Source: Linyphia triangularis
Taxonomy: Eukaryota; Arthropoda; Arachnida; Araneae; Linyphiidae
Assembly (NCBI GenBank): GCA_963978545.1
Contig: OZ021724.1
Coordinates: 33,436,433 to 33,500,432, forward strand
Reading direction: 5' to 3'
DNA: 64,000 nt
Shown here piece by piece: positions 1 through 12,155 of this stretch (its first letter is position 1; each line of letters opens with the position of its first letter). Under the pieces are notes generated by a model. It saw nothing but the letters and a program-made list of their open reading frames with translations, searched no databases and was not told where the DNA came from. Both the position numbers and the translations under genes were made by a program.

Positions 1-2090
1 AAAAAAAAAAAATTAAAATTAAAAAAAAAAAAAAAAAAAGTGTGTTAAAGTTTACCTTTTTGCTCCCCCCCCCCTCCCCCTTTAAATATAACTAATTACT
101 CAATCATATAATAAAAAGCATGTTATAATTAATAATTTTATTAAATTAAGAATAGAGAACACATTAAAATGAACTCGTGCCGATTGGACGAAGTGTAAAA
201 GTTAAACAGCCTTGAAGATAAAACTTTTTTAATATAAGAAAAGTTACCAATATTTTCAACAGTATAAAACATTTCATGTACAATACAGGTGGCTGGATTA
301 GATACCAACAGTGTAGGAAGAAAAATCTTTTTATTTTGTTTGACATCATAATAATAAATTAAAATACTAATCACAAAAAAATAAGTGAAAGTATGAAAAC
401 CGATGTCACTCAATTTCTATTCTGTATTTAAGAAAAAGAAAACAAAGAGTTAGGGAAGAGTTATAAAATAAATTAAGTCAAAACCTTGGTTAAAAATTCT
501 GTAGGAATCACAGGGGAAAATTTTTCATCAAATATTACATGATTCATAAAAAAAAAAAAAAAAAAAATGCCGACAGCAACAATTTCACTTTTCGTAACTT
601 TAGAGTAAATACTTCAATAAATAATTTTATAATGTTTTAAAATAATTTAAATAAATCATTTTAAAGACATCGGTATTGCTCCTAATATTCAAGTCAATGA
701 TATTTCATGAATCAATTCATGCAAAATAATTTTAATTTAACAGAAAACTAATGATAAATGCCATTAACTTAGAATGTGCAATATTTCTAAATTTACAACC
801 AAAATCAAAGGTATTGTTATATTGACCAGTTCAACAGTTTTAATTTAAATTCATGAAAAAATTAATAATTACTTGATTTGAGGATGAATAATTACTTGAA
901 AAATGCATTGCATATGCATCTCAAATTTGAGATGTCTACTTACATTGAAACCAACCTGCAAAACATCCGATGGGGCTCGATTCGACGACGTTTCACATGT
1001 GAATTGAAAATATTGCCTCTGGTCAATGAGTTTTGACATAGCGATAGTTAAAAATGGGTGTTTTACCATGATTCTTGATATTTTTAAAAGAAGTTGAGCA
1101 AAAATGGAACTCGCTTCAAATTTAATATTTTATTTAATTCAGAATTTATTTTGAGAATTGGATCCTACCTGAGTTAAGAATAAACATCGTTTCTTCAATT
1201 TTAAGAATGCACAAATTTTATTTGACAATTTCAAATTGCTTGTATGATTTTGCTTTTTAAAGGTTCATTGTAGGTTCGTGACTCAGATTCTTTACTAAAT
1301 GCTCATGAAATTTTTTTCTGGTAACAGTAACTAGGTTTGCTTTATCTACATTTATTTGGGAGAGAGAGGGGGGGGGGAGGAGGAGGTTGAAAATTCTGTA
1401 ACTGTGACGTTTACCTTTTAACTTTAACACAGCATTATACGATGGCTTAGTTCTAGTGGAGCCACTTATTTAGAGAAGAACATTTTTTATTCTTTGTATA
1501 GAAATTCTTCCGTTGATGGCATAGGATTGTAAGTTACTTTAATAATTTAATAGGATATCAAATATTAATGTAAGACAAATCACTTCTTCCGATCATATGG
1601 ACATTTAAATACTCAAACATTTTTCAGGAAAAAAGTAAATATCTAAATAAAAACAATTTGCAGAGAAAATCTTACTCTTACATTTTGAAAAACAAAGAGC
1701 TAAAATGAATGCAATGGATATTTATTGTAGCCACTTTTTTCGCACCGTCATACTAGAGGACCAACGTGCAATCGCCGTCTCTATAAAAAATGGCCATTCC
1801 TTTACAGAGAAGTCCACCCCAGAGCAGAGCGATCAGGGATGCTTTAGAAATTTTGTATTTATGCTTTGGCAAAACAGGATGTCACGTGAAAGTCGCAACC
1901 TTATATGCCCTACCGGTTTCAAATTCAAGGTCATCCGAAGAAGGGGTCATTTTGTCCCCAGGAAAACTAGCATCTTTAAGAGAAGGGTCGCTTTTTTGCA
2001 GTAATGATTGTGATTGATTAACATTTTTTCCAGTTTGTTGCAAGAGCTCCCTGCTCCCTTCACAATAGTTAATGTCTAATGACAGAATAA
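1..2090. other. AT-rich stretch without a recognised gene
   Basis: Mostly A+T with homopolymer runs (poly-A at the window start, 549-567) and a G-rich run at 1371-1390. Two overlapping plus-strand frames of 99 and 75 codons lie at 1705-2017. Neither resembles a family I know, and two competing frames over one stretch argue against coding. I see no promoter, splice pattern or repeat terminus that I can defend. Confidence 0.6.
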
Positions 2091-2164
2091 ATAAGTTTTA
2101 AGCTTTTTTTTTTTTTTTTTTAAATATCAAAAAAAAATCCCACAACAAAACAATATTAACAAGC

Positions 2165-2251
2165 ATATATGTAAGTAGGGCCAGGGTCCAAAAAAGTGAG
2201 GGGGCCCAGGCCCCCCCTGGCCCCCTGCACCAGCCGCCACTGCTTATAACA
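2165..2251. mobile_element. orphan hAT-like terminus
   Basis: A G- and C-run-rich stretch ends in CAGCCGCCACTG near 2251, the inverse of the CAGTGGCGG start seen in complete hAT elements at 20659 and 56720. No matching left end with an 8-bp duplication of the following CTTATAAC was found upstream. The element is therefore either truncated or starts outside the window. The assignment rests on this terminus alone. Confidence 0.35.
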
Positions 2252-2829
2252 ATGATTCTCCAAATTTGAGTCGCTGCGACCACCAGAATTTTTCTTCTTA
2301 CACCAGAATCCAAAATTAATGGTACTCAGCCCCTCCAAGTGACGAATAATCGGAAATTGTGTTAGTCGCTCAACTTTCGTCACTTTTTAGTCCCAAAAGC
2401 CGCAACTGCTTTCAAGGCAAGGAGCTATAAAAGGGCATTTACAAAAGGAGTATCATATGGTAACATCCCACCTTACACAATTCTAAATACAACACATCAA
2501 AAGTAGCATTTAAAAAAAAGTGTAGGCGATTTGAAGGGTAGTTTTTATAAACATTTCTGTTGTTCCACGTTTCTATCAGGATCAGATGCCAATCATGTGC
2601 AATTTTGTGACATTTAATGACTGAAACCTGTTAAGGTTGACGACTTGGGGTAACGTAAATCCTGATAATTTGGAGGGTTTTTTCCAAACAAAAATGTCGT
2701 AAGCTGATATTTGGCGATAAAATTGACGAGAAAACGTATCTTTGTTTGTCAAGTTTTGAGACAAATGACTGTGCCTTTAATAACTGTTGTTAGTGACACT
2801 TTCAAAATCCTTAAATCTTAATTCTTTGG

Positions 2830-2868
<39 letters not shown>

Positions 2869-3860
2869 ATTATTTATTTATTGTAAATATTTCAATTTTA
2901 AGATTGTTCAAATAAGTATTTTTAATTTCAACTCCACTTATATACCATTCGTACCAGAAATAGGAGAATAGAGTTAAATACGAGATAAGCAAGCCATGTT
3001 TACATTTGTCTTATTTCTAAAATCTGCATTACAAGTTTCTTTTTTTAGAGAGGGAGGGAGGGGCGTCATGGAGCTGGAGGAAGATCACTTCTGACTAATC
3101 AGTGGTATACGCAGGTTATGCAATGGATGGCGGAGATTACTTTTGAAATCCTAGAAATTTTAATACTTGCGATATAGTAATTATCCTTTCTTCTCCTTGA
3201 CATACTTACGAAAATTGAATTTTCATTTTCAATAAAATGTTCACGAAAATGTTTAAAACCAACATTGCTGTTCTTTCAATACAATGTCCTCTTAAGTTTG
3301 AAAACAGATAAAGTGTTCGTAGTACTCAGACTGATTCCAGTTATACTTCATCAAAATAGCCTGGAAGGTATTGGCCGACAGTTTCTAAATTTTCTTAGCA
3401 CATGAAGTCCAAGTGAAAATGCTTGAGACAATATAACAAAGCAAACCCATCAATGCACTAACAACTATAATGAATGGCCACTGATGGTTGTTAATACTGT
3501 GTGGAGTAAGAAGAGCAAGGTAAATCAAAGCAACAACGGATAACTAACCTTTGATTATTGGTTTTTACGACTTGTAATTCAAATCAATAAGCATCAGTGG
3601 TGAAGCGCATGAGCCCCCATAGCAATTAAAATAGTACATGTATCTATTGGAAGCGGTTAGTTATTATAATGGGAGACACATTTCTTCAGAAGACATTTGT
3701 CAGAAATTGCAACTGCTAAATTTAGATAAATAGGCTGTTCTAAATAATATAAATAAAATAAAAAAATAAAAAATCACCTTGAATAAATTTTTTACTCTTT
3801 GCTGTGAGGTTGCGGAATTAAATGCAAATGCTTTTGAATAAACGCTCTAACAGAAAAAAG
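2252..3860. other. AT-rich stretch, nothing recognised
   Basis: Long T-run at 2831-2864. No credible open frame, RNA gene or paired repeat ends. The last bases (about 3841-3860) are the unduplicated flank to the left of the tandem array. Confidence 0.6.
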
Positions 3861-4989
3861 TACTGCCTGACTCCCCAAATTTGAAGCTAACAAAGCGAAA
3901 AACGCTAATTAAATACAAATATATATTTTGAATACTCCCTATATATATAAAATATTGTTGCGTGGACGGGTTCGAAAGATTTAAAGCCAAAGCAGATCAA
4001 AACTTGCAGCAATTTATTCCAATACAACTCTTCACAGATTCCTTTACAACTCCAGAACTTCTCGTTTTAGTAGATTCAATACAGCTCTATACACAACAAT
4101 AGAGCACAAAACAGCAGTTAAAAACTTGACAACACAACTGCTAAAATCGCTGCAAAAGACAATGCAATACAGTTCGCTTTAGAACTACTCGGAATGTTCA
4201 CTGAGAGTCAGTAATTCCAGTCAACTAACTCAGTGACTCAACTCAGTCAACTACTTAACTAATAGGGTGGATCGAAAAAAAAAAAAAATCAGAATTTCAA
4301 ATCCGACCTATAAGGAAAAGATGTTCTATGGTATATAGATACATGGAAAAATAATTAAAAAAATTAAATTTTAAGTTCAGTACTGCCACAAGGAGGATGA
4401 AGTTTAGGTATTTGAGCTTTTTATAGCAAAAAGTCAAAGTCAAATGAATTTTTTTTTTTTTTAAGAATTTTAAAACCTACCTGTACGGAAAAGATGTTCT
4501 GATGTACATTAATTAAGGGAAAAATAAAATAAAAATAATAAATTTTATGTTAAGCTCTTTGCAAGGGGAATGAAGTTTTGGTATTTAAGCTTTATAATGG
4601 TAAAAAGTCGAAGCGATTTTTGTGTAAGTGAAACAGGCCTTTAGTACTTTAAAATGTTTATTAGAATGAGAGGACATATACTAAATGGTTACAGAAAGAA
4701 AAAGCTTTAGAAACATATTACAGCTTCTTAAGAATTAAATCAAGAAAAATAAAAAAATCTTCGAAATTACAGTAAACGGTAATCACGTTTGGTATTGAAA
4801 ACTGGCTTGAGGTTTCGTGATTCCAGGCTATTTCTTTTTAACCCATCTCTTCTGTATGATCCGCTTACAGCAGAAAATGCTTCTGTGACTATTCGTTTTG
4901 TAGCTTGAGTACGACACGGATACCCCTTGATAGTAGGTAATGCTATAGTATTGCCGTAGAAATGATTGCTGGGCTTACTATTGCTCCTG

Positions 4990-5231
4990 AAATCATGTCA
5001 TCACTAAATCGTTCTGTCACATTCTCCCACTTAATCAAGTTCACATAATCTGTCACACCAAGGGTCAAAAGTTGGTATCCTGAAGATACGGATATTAATC
5101 GCTAAAAGGGTTTGGGTTGCAGCAGACCGTTTGACTTTGCGCAAATTCAAAATTATTTGGAGGACCGATTCCTTTGTGTTATTTCTGTTGTCAGCTAGCA
5201 TTGATTTCAGGATATTTTCAGGAAAGTCCAA
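4990..5231 (-). pseudogene. decayed coding trace inside hAT-like copy 1
   Basis: Minus strand: a 66-residue frame starts at 5231 and stops at 5031. A one-base shift before the stop gives a continuing frame with NLIKWENVTERFSDDM over about 4990-5050. This looks like a frameshifted remnant of a protein carried by the element. I have a vague impression of similar repeat-borne arthropod proteins but cannot name a family. An identical trace lies at 8818-9059. Confidence 0.35.
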
Positions 5232-5806
5232 ACCCTCGTTTCAAAAATTACTGGATCAGTGACTTTCTTAAAATCAATTGAGAAATAACGCGATAGAAAG
5301 ATTGATTAATGCAAATGCGCCTGCACCATAGATTACCGATTGTTTGGTTTTGATCTTGAATCACATAGGTTCCTAGACTTTTAAGATGAACGTAATTAAT
5401 GTCAATAAAGTTTTGGTTGAACTTCTTCTAAGCCAAATAGAACATGAGAATTTTGTTGGGGGTTGTAAACCACCTTGAGTGGCGAATCTTTCCAGAGTTT
5501 CTATTCAACAGCCCTTAGCTACTTTGTCCACAGTGACGGCTTTACAAATTTCCATTAAGCACAGTTGATCAGTACTTAAGTCTTTCTTGTTAGTCAGTTC
5601 GCATAGGTTGGGCTTACGTGAATGAAACTACAGGTAGTGTCTCGCATACGGTCACTCTTTGGCTTGTAACTGGCAAAGAAACCATTGTAGTGGACGCTTC
5701 AAAATCAGTTCCATATTTCGTATAACACCTTCTTTGATACCTGTGTTGACAGACTACCTATTATCGCAACCAACATTGTTGTACCTATGTCATTGTCGAC
5801 GCATGA

Positions 5807-5987
5807 CCTAGCCGACCAAACGGTATAGTGGTTAGTATGCTAGCTTCTAGAGCGCGAAGTTGCGGGTACGAGTCCCGTGTAAGGCATGGGTGTTTGTAAA
5901 TGTATGTTGGCTTGCCACATGACGAATGTTTCGGCGCATTATAGCCCTCGTGTTGCTGACGGCACCAGATAATCTGAAAGCAACCAA
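5807..5987 (+). mobile_element. tRNA-derived SINE, copy 1
   Basis: 181 bp with a tRNA-like head: a box A-like TATAGTGGTTAGTATGC near 5824, then a box B-like GGGTACGAGTCCC near 5866. The body contains GGCGCATTATAGCC and ends TCTGAAAGCAACCAA. Flanked by a 12-bp target duplication, GTCGACGCATGA at 5795-5806 and GTCGACGTATGA at 5988-5999, showing retroposition into the hAT-like element. Transcription would be by RNA polymerase III, with movement dependent on a LINE partner not seen here. Confidence 0.85.
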
Positions 5988-8817
5988 GTCGACGTATGAA
6001 CAAAACTTACGATGTGCTTTCCCTGAGATAGCTTTCAGTTAATTTTCTAGCTTTGAAAGCGCGATATTTGTCGTAGTATGAACTTATTTTTCTCAAAATG
6101 CTGTAGTGGTCATTTATTGGTATTAAAACTCGTTTCCAGGTCTCTCCTGACTTTCTTGCAACTTATTGACAAGCGGAGAAAAGTTTATTTAAATACACTG
6201 TACTTTGCTTCTCTTTTTGAATGCCAATATACGCACCTTATTACGTTTTTCGTACGTAGGAAGCATAATCATGGGCATATTACAGCCTGACCCAAATATA
6301 GGACAAATCATGTCTTTTCTTATCAAAGCCACATTACAGTATTAGTCCAAGTACACAAACAAACAAATGTTACATAATAAAATTGTAGTTTAATTTACAA
6401 GAACAGCGCTCACCGATTAGGCGTCGAATTCCTTAAGCAGCTGACAAATGCACTGTAGGGTTGTTGGGCTAATTCAACGGTGATATGGGGGGGAGGGGGG
6501 GAGTTGGGTCAAAAAAGGTTGAAATGTACATTATACTACTAATTAATCAATAATCATCACTTTTTTAGGATTTATATTGTAAAAAACAATTATTTTTAGT
6601 GTAAAATCATTTAACGAAAATTGGGACTTTTTGCATTTTTTTCGAAAATTCAACCCCTTTGTGGCAGTGCAAAATTTTAAAATTATTTTTTTTTATTATT
6701 TTTTCCCTAATCTCTATATCATAGAACATCTTTTCCCCATAGGTAGGTTTTGATTAATAATATTTTTTTTTTCTCCATAGAAAAACGATCCACCCTATTA
6801 ACTAACTAATTTCCGTCAACCACTCCCCGCTCACTTGGCCGGTCTTATATAGGGGAGGCGAACATTCTTGAAACTTCTAGAGGTAGATATTTGGAGAACT
6901 TTCCAGATCGTAGTTGAAAAGTCCTATACATTGGCGACAAAAATTAGTCGCCAAAACCGTCGCCAACTTGGCTCATTCTCTCCATTTTGCCGAGATTGCC
7001 ATTAAAAGAGTAGTGCCTGACTCCCCAAATTTGAAGCTAACAAAGCGAAAAACGCTAATTAAATACAAATATATATTTTGAATACTCCCTATATATATAA
7101 AATATTGTTGCGTGGACGGGTTCGAAAGATTTGAAGCCAAAGCAGATCAAAACTTGCAGCAATTTATTCCAATATAACTCTTCACAGATTCCTTTACAAC
7201 TCCAGAACTTCTCGTTCTAGTAGACTCAATACAGCTCTATACACAACAATAGAGCACAAAACAGCAGTTAAAAACTTGACAACACAACTACTAAAATCGC
7301 TGCAAAAGACAATGCAATACAGTTTGCTTTAGAACTACTCGGAATGTTCACTGAGACTCAGTAATTCCAGTCAACTAACTCAGTGACTCAACTCAGTCAA
7401 CTACTCAACTAACTAATTTCCGTCAACCACTCCCCGCTCACTTGGCCGGTCTTATATAGGGGAGGCGAACATTCTTGAAACTTCTAGAGGTAGATATTTG
7501 GAGAACTTTCCAGATCGTAGTTGAAAAGTCCTATACATGTACATGGGGACCGAAAATGTCGCCAAATGGTCGCCAAGTTTAGCGACATTTGGCGATTTCA
7601 AGCCAAATTTGGCGACAAAAATTAGTCGCCAAAACCGTCGCCAACTTGGCTCATTCTCTCCATTTTGCCGAGATTGCCATTAAAAGAGTAGTGCCTGACT
7701 CCCCAAATTTGAAGCTAACAAAGCGAAAAACGCTAATTAAATACAAATATATATTTTGAATACTCCCTATATATATAAAATATTGTTGCGTGGACGGGTT
7801 CGAAAGATTTAAAGCCAAAGCAGATCAAAACTTGCAGCAATTTATTCCAATACAACTCTTCACAGATTCCTTTACAACTCCAGAACTTCTCGTTTTAGTA
7901 GATTCAATACAGCTCTATACACAACAATAGAGCACAAAACAGCAGTTAAAAACTTGACAACACAACTGCTAAAATCGCTGCAAAAGACAATGCAATACAG
8001 TTCGCTTTAGAACTACTCGGAATGTTCACTGAGAGTCAGTAATTCCAGTCAACTAACTCAGTGACTCAACTCAGTCAACTACTTAACTAATAGGGTGGAT
8101 CGAAAAAAAAAAAAAATCAGAATTTCAAATCCGACCTATAAGGAAAAGATGTTCTATGGTATATAGATACATGGAAAAATAATTAAAAAAATTAAATTTT
8201 AAGTTCAGTACTGCCACAAGGAGGATGAAGTTTAGGTATTTGAGCTTTTTATAGCAAAAAGTCAAAGTCAAATGAATTTTTTTTTTTTTTAAGAATTTTA
8301 AAACCTACCTGTACGGAAAAGATGTTCTGATGTACATTAATTAAGGGAAAAATAAAATAAAAATAATAAATTTTATGTTAAGCTCTTTGCAAGGGGAATG
8401 AAGTTTTGGTATTTAAGCTTTATAATGGTAAAAAGTCGAAGCGATTTTTGTGTAAGTGAAACAGGCCTTTAGTACTTTAAAATGTTTATTAGAATGAGAG
8501 GACATATACTAAATGGTTACAGAAAGAAAAAGCTTTAGAAACATATTACAGCTTCTTAAGAATTAAATCAAGAAAAATAAAAAAATCTTCGAAATTACAG
8601 TAAACGGTAATCACGTTTGGTATTGAAAACTGGCTTGAGGTTTCGTGATTCCAGGCTATTTCTTTTTAACCCATCTCTTCTGTATGATCCGCTTACAGCA
8701 GAAAATGCTTCTGTGACTATTCGTTTTGTAGCTTGAGTACGACACGGATACCCCTTGATAGTAGGTAATGCTATAGTATTGCCGTAGAAATGATTGCTGG
8801 GCTTACTATTGCTCCTG

Positions 8818-9059
8818 AAATCATGTCATCACTAAATCGTTCTGTCACATTCTCCCACTTAATCAAGTTCACATAATCTGTCACACCAAGGGTCAAAAGT
8901 TGGTATCCTGAAGATACGGATATTAATCGCTAAAAGGGTTTGGGTTGCAGCAGACCGTTTGACTTTGCGCAAATTCAAAATTATTTGGAGGACCGATTCC
9001 TTTGTGTTATTTCTGTTGTCAGCTAGCATTGATTTCAGGATATTTTCAGGAAAGTCCAA
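8818..9059 (-). pseudogene. decayed coding trace inside hAT-like copy 2
   Basis: Duplicate of the trace at 4990-5231 with the same frame break and no visible difference. No product assigned. Confidence 0.33.
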
Positions 9060-9634
9060 ACCCTCGTTTCAAAAATTACTGGATCAGTGACTTTCTTAAA
9101 ATCAATTGAGAAATAACGCGATAGAAAGATTGATTAATGCAAATGCGCCTGCACCATAGATTACCGATTGTTTGGTTTTGATCTTGAATCACATAGGTTC
9201 CTAGACTTTTAAGATGAACGTAATTAATGTCAATAAAGTTTTGGTTGAACTTCTTCTAAGCCAAATAGAACATGAGAATTTTGTTGGGGGTTGTAAACCA
9301 CCTTGAGTGGCGAATCTTTCCAGAGTTTCTATTCAACAGCCCTTAGCTACTTTGTCCACAGTGATGGCTTTACAAATTTCCATTAAGCACAGTTGATCAG
9401 TACTTAAGTCTTTCTTGTTAGTCAGTTCGCATAGGTTGGGCTTACGTGAATGAAACTACAGGTAGTGTCTCGCATACGGTCACTCTTTGGCTTGTAACTG
9501 GCAAAGAAACCATTGTAGTGGACGCTTCAAAATCAGTTCCATATTTCGTATAACACCTTCTTTGATACCTGTGTTGACAGACTACCTATTATCGCAACCA
9601 ACATTGTTGTACCTATGTCATTGTCGACGCATGA

Positions 9635-9815
9635 CCTAGCCGACCAAACGGTATAGTGGTTAGTATGCTAGCTTCTAGAGCGCGAAGTTGCGGGTACGAG
9701 TCCCGTGTAAGGCATGGGTGTTTGTAAATGTATGTTGGCTTGCCACATGACGAATGTTTCGGCGCATTATAGCCCTCGTGTTGCTGACGGCACCAGATAA
9801 TCTGAAAGCAACCAA
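9635..9815 (+). mobile_element. tRNA-derived SINE, copy 2 (duplicate)
   Basis: Same SINE, displaced by 3828 bp with the second hAT-like copy, with the same flanking duplication. It was copied by the tandem duplication and is not an independent insertion. Confidence 0.85.
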
Positions 9816-11668
9816 GTCGACGTATGAACAAAACTTACGATGTGCTTTCCCTGAGATAGCTTTCAGTTAATTTTCTAGCTTTGAAAGCGCGATATTTGTC
9901 GTAGTATGAACTTATTTTTCTCAAAATGCTGTAGTGGTCATTTATTGGTATTAAAACTCGTTTCCAGGTCTCTCCTGACTTTCTTGCAACTTATTGACAA
10001 GCGGAGAAAAGTTTATTTAAATACACTGTACTTTGCTTCTCTTTTTGAATGCCAATATACGCACCTTATTACGTTTTTCGTACGTAGGAAGCATAATCAT
10101 GGGCATATTACAGCCTGACCCAAATATAGGACAAATCATGTCTTTTCTTATCAAAGCCACATTACAGTATTAGTCCAAGTACACAAACAAACAAATGTTA
10201 CATAATAAAATTGTAGTTTAATTTACAAGAACAGCGCTCACCGATTAGGCGTCGAATTCCTTAAGCCGCTGACAAATGCACTGTAGGGTTGTTGGGCTAA
10301 TTCAACGGTGATATGGGGGGGAGGGGGGGAGTTGGGTCAAAAAAGGTTGAAATGTACATTATACTACTAATTAATCAATAATCATCACTTTTTTAGGATT
10401 TATATTGTAAAAAACAATTATTTTTAGTGTAAAATCATTTAACGAAAATTGGGACTTTTTGCATTTTTTTCGAAAATTCAACCCCTTTGTGGCAGTGCAA
10501 AATTTTAAAATTATTTTTTTTTATTATTTTTTCCCTAATCTCTATATCATAGAACATCTTTTCCCCATAGGTAGGTTTTGATTAATAATATTTTTTTTTT
10601 CTCCATAGAAAAACGATCCACCCTATTAACTAACTAATTTCCGTCAACCACTCCCCGCTCACTTGGCCGGTCTTATATAGGGGAGGCGAACATTCTTGAA
10701 ACTTCTAGAGGTAGATATTTGGAGAACTTTCCAGATCGTAGTTGAAAAGTCCTATACATTGGCGACAAAAATTAGTCGCCAAAACCGTCGCCAACTTGGC
10801 TCATTCTCTCCATTTTGCCGAGATTGCCATTAAAAGAGTAGTGCCTGACTCCCCAAATTTGAAGCTAACAAAGCGAAAAACGCTAATTAAATACAAATAT
10901 ATATTTTGAATACTCCCTATATATATAAAATATTGTTGCGTGGACGGGTTCGAAAGATTTGAAGCCAAAGCAGATCAAAACTTGCAGCAATTTATTCCAA
11001 TATAACTCTTCACAGATTCCTTTACAACTCCAGAACTTCTCGTTCTAGTAGACTCAATACAGCTCTATACACAACAATAGAGCACAAAACAGCAGTTAAA
11101 AACTTGACAACACAACTACTAAAATCGCTGCAAAAGACAATGCAATACAGTTTGCTTTAGAACTACTCGGAATGTTCACTGAGACTCAGTAATTCCAGTC
11201 AACTAACTCAGTGACTCAACTCAGTCAACTACTCAACTAACTAATTTCCGTCAACCACTCCCCGCTCACTTGGCCGGTCTTATATAGGGGAGGCGAACAT
11301 TCTTGAAACTTCTAGAGGTAGATATTTGGAGAACTTTCCAGATCGTAGTTGAAAAGTCCTATACATGTACATGGGGACCGAAAATGTCGCCAAATGGTCG
11401 CCAAGTTTAGCGACATTTGGCGATTTCAAGCCAAATTTGGCGACAAAAATTAGTCGCCAAAACCGTCGCCAACTTGGCTCATTCTCTCCATTTTGCCGAG
11501 ATTGCCATTAAAAGAGTAGTGCCTGACTCCCCAAATTTGAAGCTAACAAAGCGAAAAACGCTAATTAAATACAAATATATATTTTGAATACTCCCTATAT
11601 ATATAAAATATTGTTGCGTGGACGGGTTCGAAAGATTTGAAGCCAAAGCAGATCAAAACTTGCAGCAA

Positions 11669-11674
11669 TTTATT
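11669..11674 (-). terminator. polyadenylation signal of the LTR
   Basis: AATAAA on the minus strand (TTTATT on the plus strand), 57 bp upstream of the CGCAACA end. Repeated in each unit of the array. Confidence 0.4.
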
Positions 11675-11956
11675 CCAATATAACTCTTCACAGATTCCTT
11701 TACAACTCCAGAACTTCTCGTTCTAGTAGACTCAATACAGCTCTATACACAACAATAGAGCACAAAACAGCAGTTAAAAACTTGACAACACAACTACTAA
11801 AATCGCTGCAAAAGACAATGCAATACAGTTTGCTTTAGAACTACTCGGAATGTTCACTGAGACTCAGTAATTCCAGTCAACTAACTCAGTGACTCAACTC
11901 AGTCAACTACTCAACTAACTAATTTCCGTCAACCACTCCCCGCTCACTTGGCCGGT

Positions 11957-11964
11957 CTTATATA
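11957..11964 (-). promoter_or_regulatory. TATA box of the LTR
   Basis: TATATAAG on the minus strand, followed by GC-richer sequence and, about 290 bp downstream, AATAAA. The spacing fits an LTR promoter. The same motif recurs in every unit of the array. Confidence 0.45.
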
Positions 11965-12062
11965 GGGGAGGCGAACATTCTTGAAACTTCTAGAGGTAGA
12001 TATTTGGAGAACTTTCCAGATCGTAGTCGAAAAGTCCTATACATGTACATGGGGATCGAAAA

Positions 12063-12155
12063 TGTCGCCAAATGGTCGCCAAGTTATGCGACATTTGGCG
12101 ATTTCAAGCCAAATTTGGCGACAAAAATTAGTCGCCAAAACCATCGCCAACTTGG
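12063..12155. repeat. GGCGAC/GTCGCC motif cluster in the LTR U3
   Basis: About eight copies of GGCGA/TCGCC cores on both strands within about 90 bp, producing short nested palindromes. Also present in array units 2 and 4, and reduced by the 71-bp deletion in units 1 and 3. It lies upstream of the TATA box on the minus strand, where an LTR enhancer would be expected. Function is not shown. Confidence 0.5.

Larger units (their letters stand above)
4263..6797. mobile_element. hAT-like DNA transposon, copy 1
   Basis: Ends TAGGGTGGATCG and CGATCCACCCTA are exact inverse repeats and fit the hAT end pattern YARNG. An 8-bp TTAACTAA is present on both sides (4255-4262, 6798-6805). Uninserted copies of the site in array units 2, 4 and 5 read CAACTAACTAATTT with no insert, so the empty site is visible. 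No intact transposase. A minus-strand 66-codon frame at 5031-5231 appears to continue in another frame beyond its stop, suggesting a decayed gene I cannot assign. A SINE sits at 5807-5987. Confidence 0.85.
8091..10625. mobile_element. hAT-like DNA transposon, copy 2 (from tandem duplication)
   Basis: Same element as 4263-6797, shifted by exactly 3828 bp and in the same position of its array unit, with the same TTAACTAA flanks. I noticed only two differences (C/T at 5537/9365 and A/C at 6439/10267). It therefore arose by duplication of the whole unit pair and not by a second transposition. Confidence 0.88.

Noticed and set aside
1705..2017. Two overlapping plus-strand frames of 99 and 75 codons
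   Set aside because: No known motifs, competing frames over the same DNA, and no supporting signals; treated as chance open frames.
3595..3625. CAGTGGTGAAGCGCATGAGC considered as a hAT start
   Set aside because: No inverse right end and no 8-bp duplication found.
5785..6003. 72-codon minus-strand frames at 5785 and 9613
   Set aside because: They are antisense readings of the SINE copies.
4255..6805. TTAA-type (piggyBac) reading of the array insertion
   Set aside because: With a TTAA duplication the ends would no longer be inverse; the 8-bp TTAACTAA reading gives exact 12-bp ends and restores the empty site.
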